Below the pieces are notes generated by a model that saw only the letters and a list, made by a program, of their open reading frames with translations, was not told the DNA's origin and did no database searches. The translations under genes and the position numbers were made by a program. From Bacteroidaceae bacterium (GTDB lineage: Bacteria > Bacteroidota > Bacteroidia > Bacteroidales > Bacteroidaceae), in the NCBI GenBank assembly GCA_017448825.1, contig JAFSKR010000024.1:1-50599 (forward strand): a stretch of 50,599 nucleotides of DNA, given 5' to 3'. Below are positions 50,554 through 50,599 of the stretch, piece by piece; positions within the stretch are counted from its first letter, which is position 1; every line of letters starts with the position of its first letter.

Positions 50554-50599
50554 TTAAAAAAAGCAGGGACGAAAGAATGAAAAGTAATTTTTATATTTA

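Noticed and set aside
50363-50557. ORFs of 64-71 codons through the GCTACA array
   Set aside because: They only translate the repeat (ATATN, CYS patterns) and have no promoter or family.

Overview
The window looks like a chromosomal segment of a Bacteroidales bacterium, most likely Prevotellaceae. The evidence is the recurring Bacteroidetes promoter (a TTTG box, 19-20 bases, then TAnnTTTG, usually seen as TACCTTTGC just before a start codon), weak Shine-Dalgarno signals, a complete BatA-E/MoxR aerotolerance-type operon, and families largely confined to this phylum (DUF5063, DUF4295, DUF4301, HU-CCDC81/SPOR). The genus is an inference from overall gene content; no rRNA is present to confirm it.

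Layout. 1-2.7 kb: DUF5063 protein, a DEDD-type 3'-5' exonuclease and an RlmI-type 23S rRNA methyltransferase. 2.7-5.0 kb: an apparently acquired cassette (membrane acyltransferase plus the truncated tail of another gene) bracketed by two copies of the end of the methyltransferase gene, then non-coding DNA with short repeats. 5.0-7.0 kb, leftward: an ECF sigma / anti-sigma-like / lipoprotein operon. 7.0-10.8 kb: leftward SRP (4.5S) RNA joined to tRNA-Thr, then rightward DedA protein, ffh, folD and tRNA-His. 10.8-13 kb: two TraB/GumN-family lipoproteins behind a shared upstream element, and a gene relic. 13-15.7 kb, leftward: a Rel-type (p)ppGpp enzyme with a decayed hydrolase site and rlmH. 15.8-18.6 kb: DUF4301, rsmG, MBL hydrolase. 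18.8-24.3 kb: HU-like protein, sigma-54-type activator, LptE, a helical protein, SecG, an HU-CCDC81/SPOR membrane protein and a zinc-ribbon FHA protein. 24.3-27.7 kb: two AraC regulators and nhaA. 27.9-33.8 kb: hisH-hisA-hisF-hisIE-ftsE-lysC-lysA. 33.9-44.6 kb, leftward: a lipoprotein, PAP2, then the moxR-DUF58-batA/B/C/D/E operon. 44.8-49.5 kb, leftward: an HU-LysM membrane protein, HU, rimO, ftsY, DUF4295, rpmG, rpmB. 49.5-50.6 kb: tRNA-Arg and repeat-rich non-coding DNA.

How the genes work together. Most of the window is housekeeping. The SRP pathway is nearly all here: SRP RNA, Ffh, the receptor FtsY, and the Sec subunit SecG. There is a solid block for histidine and diaminopimelate/lysine synthesis, ribosome maturation enzymes (RlmI, RlmH, RsmG, RimO) and the envelope-linked Bat operon.

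The unusual material is mostly between genes. Four intergenic tandem arrays (at 4.45, 18.67, 35.1 and 50.25 kb) all have a 23-base period although their sequences are unrelated. A conserved element of about 32 bases occurs four times, before or around accessory lipoprotein genes. Partial copies of tRNA 3' ends lie about 110 bases downstream of both tRNA-Thr and tRNA-Arg. Several leaders carry 7-base periodic AT-rich repeats. Two unrelated proteins share the architecture HU-like DNA-binding domain, one membrane helix, peptidoglycan-binding domain (LysM or SPOR), which suggests a possible nucleoid-to-wall link.
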